A DNA stretch of 33,271 nt. Origin: Acidimicrobiia bacterium. Lineage in GTDB: Bacteria; Actinomycetota; Acidimicrobiia; Acidimicrobiales; Bin134. Below the pieces are notes generated by a model that ran no database searches, was not told where the DNA came from, and was given only the letters and a program-made list of their open reading frames with translations. Of this stretch, positions 30,931 through 33,271 are shown in pieces (positions within the stretch are counted from its first letter, which is position 1; each line of letters begins with the position of its first letter). Where the stretch lies: positions 1-33,271 of the forward strand of contig JAJEEH010000177.1 of the NCBI GenBank assembly GCA_022821105.1, read 5' to 3'. The position numbers and the translations under genes are program-made.

Positions 30931-31749
30931 CTATAGCGGGTTCCAGCGGGGCTCACGACCCTCGCGGAAGGCCTCAGAAGCCTCGGCCATGTTTCCGGTG
31001 AACGTGCCCAGCACCTGGGTGCGGTTTTCCAGCTCCATGGCGTGACGCAGGCTGGGGGCGTCGAGGGTGGCGTTGGCCCCCAGCTTGGTCATCCACACCC
31101 CGTACTCGTTGTTGGCGGCGATCTGCCGAGCCACTTCAAGAGCCGCTTCCACTACTTGGCCGTCGGGCACCACTCGCGAAACCAGTCCAATGCGGTCGGC
31201 TTCCGCGGCATCGAAGATCCTCCCGGTGAGCATCAGCTCCCGAGCCCGACCGGCCCCGATAATCCGGGGCAGCAGATAGCTGTTGCCCACGTCCAGCGAC
31301 GACAGGCCCACCTTGATGAACACCGAACCGAACCGGGCCGACTCCGCGGCCAACCGAACGTCGCAGTGCAAAGCGATGGCGAAGCCCCCGCCGACGGCCG
31401 GACCGTTCACCGCGGCGATCACCGGCACCCGGAGTTCGTAGATCTTGAGCATGAGGTTGGCCAGGTCGAGCTGCATGTCGTAGATGGCGCCTACCCTGCT
31501 CCGGTCGGGCGCCTCGGCGAAGTCCTGCTCGCCCCCGGCCTTGAGATCGGCACCGGAGCAGAACCCCCGGCCGGCGCCGGTGAGAACCACCGCCCGCTGC
31601 GAGCGGTCCCGCTCCACCTCCTCAAGGGCTCCGTTCAGATCGTCGATGAGGTCTGGGCTGATGGCGTTGAGCCGCTCCGGGCGGGACATGGTGATCTGGG
31701 TGATGCCCGCTTCGGGCGTTTCAATCGTGACAGTAGAAGCGTCGCTCAA
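30931..31749 (-). CDS. Crotonase-family protein (enoyl-CoA hydratase/isomerase) without hydratase glutamates
   Basis: A 272-residue crotonase starting at TTG 31749. The oxyanion-hole segments are GRGFCSGADLK (60-70) and NGPAVGGGFAIALHCD (115-130). Ala124 and Phe144 occupy the two positions of the hydratase glutamates, while Asp153 in GLSSLDVGNSYLLPR is a candidate acid/base or nucleophile, as in isomerases and some hydrolases/dehalogenases of the family. Hydration of a simple enoyl-CoA is thus not certain. An upstream GTG in the same region runs into a stop, so TTG is the only good start. First gene of the operon running to the MFS exporter; a perfect TATAAT lies 50 nt upstream. Confidence 0.9.
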   Translation of the reverse strand: MSDASTVTIETPEAGITQITMSRPERLNAISPDLIDDLNGALEEVERDRSQRAVVLTGAGRGFCSGADLKAGGEQDFAEAPDRSRVGAIYDMQLDLANLMLKIYELRVPVIAAVNGPAVGGGFAIALHCDVRLAAESARFGSVFIKVGLSSLDVGNSYLLPRIIGAGRARELMLTGRIFDAAEADRIGLVSRVVPDGQVVEAALEVARQIAANNEYGVWMTKLGANATLDAPSLRHAMELENRTQVLGTFTGNMAEASEAFREGREPRWNPL

Positions 31750-31799
31750 CGCCTGTTCACCGCCTAACTAGGGAAAGAGGGCAGGGAGAAAGAGCAGGG

Positions 31800-31805
31800 A
31801 TTATA
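31800..31805 (-). promoter_or_regulatory. Putative -10 (TATAAT) for the crotonase/acyl-CoA synthetase operon
   Basis: A perfect TATAAT on the minus strand, 50 nt before TTG 31749, giving a leader of roughly 43 nt. No good -35 hexamer is visible at 16-18 bp, so an activator may be used. The upstream side holds the GTTGTGGA repeats. Confidence 0.5.
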
Positions 31806-31823
31806 GACACTGGACACCGTCAG

Positions 31824-31831
31824 GTTGTGGA
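31824..31831 (+). repeat. Direct repeat GTTGTGGA, copy 1 (DnaA-box-like)
   Basis: GTTGTGGA occurs here and at 31847-31854, 23 bp apart, between two divergent -10 elements. On the minus strand this copy reads AAATCCACA, 7 of 9 bases of the DnaA box TTATCCACA. Confidence 0.4.
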
Positions 31832-31846
31832 TTTCGCTGTGATCCA

Positions 31847-31854
31847 GTTGTGGA
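31847..31854 (+). repeat. Direct repeat GTTGTGGA, copy 2 (DnaA-box-like), overlaps a possible -35
   Basis: On the minus strand this copy reads CTGTCCACA, 8 of 9 bases of the actinobacterial DnaA box TTGTCCACA. On the plus strand TTGTGG (31849-31854) could be the -35 of the small membrane-protein gene, 16 bp before TATAGT. Confidence 0.4.
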
Positions 31855-31870
31855 CAGAGCTAATCGTCTC

Positions 31871-31876
31871 TATAGT
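31871..31876 (+). promoter_or_regulatory. Putative -10 (TATAGT) for the small membrane protein
   Basis: TATAGT lies 12 nt before ATG 31889, with TTGTGG 16 bp upstream as a weak -35. Its position shows that the in-frame GTG at 31850 would be upstream of the transcription start. Confidence 0.5.
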
Positions 31877-31888
31877 GCCTGTTCCGGC

Positions 31889-32155
31889 ATGACTTTGGGC
31901 ATTGTAGTAGGGGCCTATCTCGTCGTGCATTTGCTCGGCGCCTACTTGCTGCGCGCGTCCGGGGTTGCAACCGATCTGTTCGGCCGATTCCGCAACGTCC
32001 CCGACCTGCCCGAGCCGAAGCAGCTGTCCGAGTTCACCGCCTTCGTGGAGTCCCACTCCTTCTGGGACACCGAGGATGATGAAGCCCTCGACGACGTCGA
32101 CGAGTTCGAGCTCCAAGCGGTCTTCTGGAACGAGAGGCGGCGCAGAAGCGCCTAA
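31889..32155 (+). CDS. Small membrane-anchored hypothetical protein
   Basis: An 88-residue protein. One hydrophobic helix at the very N-terminus (MTLGIVVGAYLVVHLLGAYLL) is followed by a soluble tail that is strongly acidic around DTEDDEALDDVDEFE and ends in RRRR-type basic residues. This suggests a single-pass membrane protein; orientation cannot be fixed. I do not recognise a family. The start ATG 31889 is chosen over an in-frame GTG at 31850 because TATAGT at 31871-31876 would start transcription after that GTG. Convergent with the SDR at 32183, 27 bp apart, and divergent from the crotonase operon. Function unknown. Confidence 0.7.
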   Translation: MTLGIVVGAYLVVHLLGAYLLRASGVATDLFGRFRNVPDLPEPKQLSEFTAFVESHSFWDTEDDEALDDVDEFELQAVFWNERRRRSA

Positions 32156-32182
32156 GTTCGCACGCCCTTGGCGTCCAACCTC

Positions 32183-32962
32183 TCAATTCGACTTGGCGTG
32201 GAGGCCGCCGTCTACCAGCACGACTGCGCCGTTGATGAATGAGGCGGCGGGCAGCACCAATGACAGAGTGACCTGGGCTACCTCTTCGGGATCTCCGTAG
32301 CGGCGAGCGGGCACCCGGCGGCGAGCGTATTTCTGCTTGTCCTCTTCGGGGATGTCGCCGGTCATTGCGGTGCGGATCGGGCCGGGGCAGATCGCGTTGG
32401 CGGTCACCCCCCACTGGCCCAGCTCCACGGCCAGCGCCCGGGTGAGGCCCACCACACCGTGCTTGCTCACCGTGTAGGGCGATGTGTTGGGTGTGGCCAT
32501 CACCCCCTCGGTGGAGGCCACGTTGACGATGCGCCCGTCGCCGTTGCGCTTCAGGTCGTCCAGGCAGGCCCGCACCAGGCGCATCTGTGCGGTGAGGTTC
32601 ACCTCCATTGTGGCGGCCCACACATCCTCGTAGTCGGGGGCCTCCACCGGCCCGCCGGCAACCATGCCGGCGTTGTTGATCAGGATGTCGATCGGGCCCA
32701 ATTCGGCCTGAACTCGCGCTACTGCTTGATCTATGGCCTCGGGATCGGCCAAGTCGCAGGCCATCGCCAGGGCAGTGCCTCCCGCTTCGACGATTGCAGC
32801 CACCGTCTCCTCCACCCCCAAGCGATTGACGTCCAGCGCGGCCACCTTGGCCCCCTCGTCGGCCAGAAGCCACGCGGTGGCTCGGCCCATGCCGGAGGCC
32901 GCGCCGGTGACCAAGGCCACCCGACCGGCCACCGAACGGTCCAACTTGCTAAGACGAGCCAT
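32183..32962 (-). CDS. SDR-family NAD(P)-dependent oxidoreductase
   Basis: A 259-residue classical SDR: TGAASGMG (19-26), NNAG (96-99), Ser150 (NVAST), Tyr163 and Lys167 (YTVSK). Asp44 after strand 2 (ALDVNR) suggests NAD(H). PGPIRTAMTGDIPEEDKQKYARR is a typical substrate-lid region. ATG 32962 is used because it overlaps the stop of the upstream alkyltransferase-like gene by one base (TGATG); the longer open frame lies within that gene. The pairing with a DNA-repair-type gene is odd for a metabolic enzyme and may only reflect gene packing. Substrate unknown. Confidence 0.92.
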   Translation of the reverse strand: MARLSKLDRSVAGRVALVTGAASGMGRATAWLLADEGAKVAALDVNRLGVEETVAAIVEAGGTALAMACDLADPEAIDQAVARVQAELGPIDILINNAGMVAGGPVEAPDYEDVWAATMEVNLTAQMRLVRACLDDLKRNGDGRIVNVASTEGVMATPNTSPYTVSKHGVVGLTRALAVELGQWGVTANAICPGPIRTAMTGDIPEEDKQKYARRRVPARRYGDPEEVAQVTLSLVLPAASFINGAVVLVDGGLHAKSN

Positions 32963-33271
32963 CAGACCCGGTGGGCGCTCTCGTGCTCCAACAACCAGGC
33001 CTTCACATCGGGGCGGCCTCCGTACTCCCCCACCGACCCATCGCTGCGCACCACCCGGTGACAAGGCACCACCAAGGGGATCGGATTGCTCGACATGGCC
33101 GTCCCCACCGCTCGAGCCGCACCAGGAGAGCCGGCCATGAAGGCCAGTTCCCCGTAGGACACAGTGGTGCCGTAGTCCACGGTCATCAGAGTGTCGAGCA
33201 CCCGACGGTAGAACCCGTGGCTCAGCCGCCAGTCCAAAGCCACGTCGAACTGGTGTCGGCGACCCTCGAAG
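32962..33271 (-). CDS. Methylated-DNA--protein-cysteine methyltransferase (5' end cut by window edge)
   Basis: The visible 102 residues are the C-terminal part of an O6-alkylguanine-DNA alkyltransferase. They include FEGRRHQFDVALDW from the preceding domain, GFYRRVLDTLMTV, YGTTVSYGELA, the helix-turn-helix GSPGAARAVGTAMSSNPIPLVVP and the acceptor motif PCHRVV with the alkyl-accepting cysteine. VGEYGGRPDVKAWLLEHE closes the domain. The protein removes alkyl groups from guanine O6 by suicide transfer. The reading frame stays open to the window end, so the true start lies outside; a GTG at 33243 is internal because upstream residues still match the family. One-base overlap with the SDR downstream. 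Confidence 0.93.
   Translation of the reverse strand, partial: FEGRRHQFDVALDWRLSHGFYRRVLDTLMTVDYGTTVSYGELAFMAGSPGAARAVGTAMSSNPIPLVVPCHRVVRSDGSVGEYGGRPDVKAWLLEHESAHRV

Noticed and set aside
31824-31854. A chromosomal origin, because of two DnaA-box-like sequences
   Set aside because: Only two imperfect boxes, no AT-rich unwinding region and no dnaA, dnaN or gidA neighbours.
31850-31888. GTG 31850 as start of the small membrane protein
   Set aside because: TATAGT at 31871-31876 would start transcription downstream of it; ATG 31889 begins directly with the hydrophobic helix.

Overview
The window is dense, GC-rich bacterial DNA with 38 protein genes, two of them cut by the window edges, and no gene-free stretch longer than about 140 bases. 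I see no tRNA, rRNA, CRISPR array, transposase or phage gene. High GC, GTG/TTG starts, many TAnnnT hexamers 6-8 nt before start codons (leaderless style) and closest remembered matches to mycobacterial/rhodococcal lipid-catabolism proteins point to Actinomycetota. An environmental, Acidimicrobiia-like lineage is my guess, not a demonstration.

Layout. (1) 1-3117, minus: ipdA-ipdB-ipdC followed by an acyl-CoA dehydrogenase. These match the mycobacterial genes that open the last steroid rings (HIP catabolism). (2) 3222-4933, plus: an SDR and a LACTB2-like metallo-hydrolase, divergent from ipdA. (3) 4975-6515, minus: two paralogous cysteine-repeat lipoproteins. (4) 6604-9565: an alpha-methylacyl-CoA racemase divergent from an SDR/zinc-alcohol-dehydrogenase pair, with a palindromic -10 element between them. 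(5) 9572-11294: a PtpB-like phosphatase, then two small genes of alpha/beta-barrel type. (6) 19437 down to 11291, minus: two family III CoA-transferases, a thiolase-like protein with its DUF35 partner, an SDR, a TlpA-like lipoprotein, two paralogous SDRs and ipdF. (7) 19523-20449, plus: a 2-hydroxyacid dehydrogenase. (8) 20446-21927, minus: an acyl-CoA ligase with an altered catalytic lysine site. (9) 21989-24749, plus: methyltransferase, cytochrome P450, methyltransferase. (10) 26846 down to 24760, minus: an SDR and two VOC proteins. (11) 31749 down to 26884, minus: two crotonases, an acyl-CoA synthetase and a DHA2 exporter. (12) The right end: a small membrane protein, an SDR and a DNA alkyltransferase-like gene.

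Taken together the enzymes form a CoA-thioester degradation repertoire: activation (two ligases, up to three CoA-transferase genes), racemisation, dehydrogenation, hydration/isomerisation, alcohol oxidation (eight SDRs, one MDR), C-C cleavage (thiolase/DUF35) and ring hydrolysis (IpdAB). IpdA, IpdB, IpdC, IpdF and the racemase specifically suggest breakdown of a steroid or steroid-like polycyclic isoprenoid. No transcriptional regulator is present, and EchA20, FadD3 and KstR2 homologues are not recognisable here, so the pathway is probably split over several loci. Functions rest on sequence motifs and remembered homologues; no database search was made.
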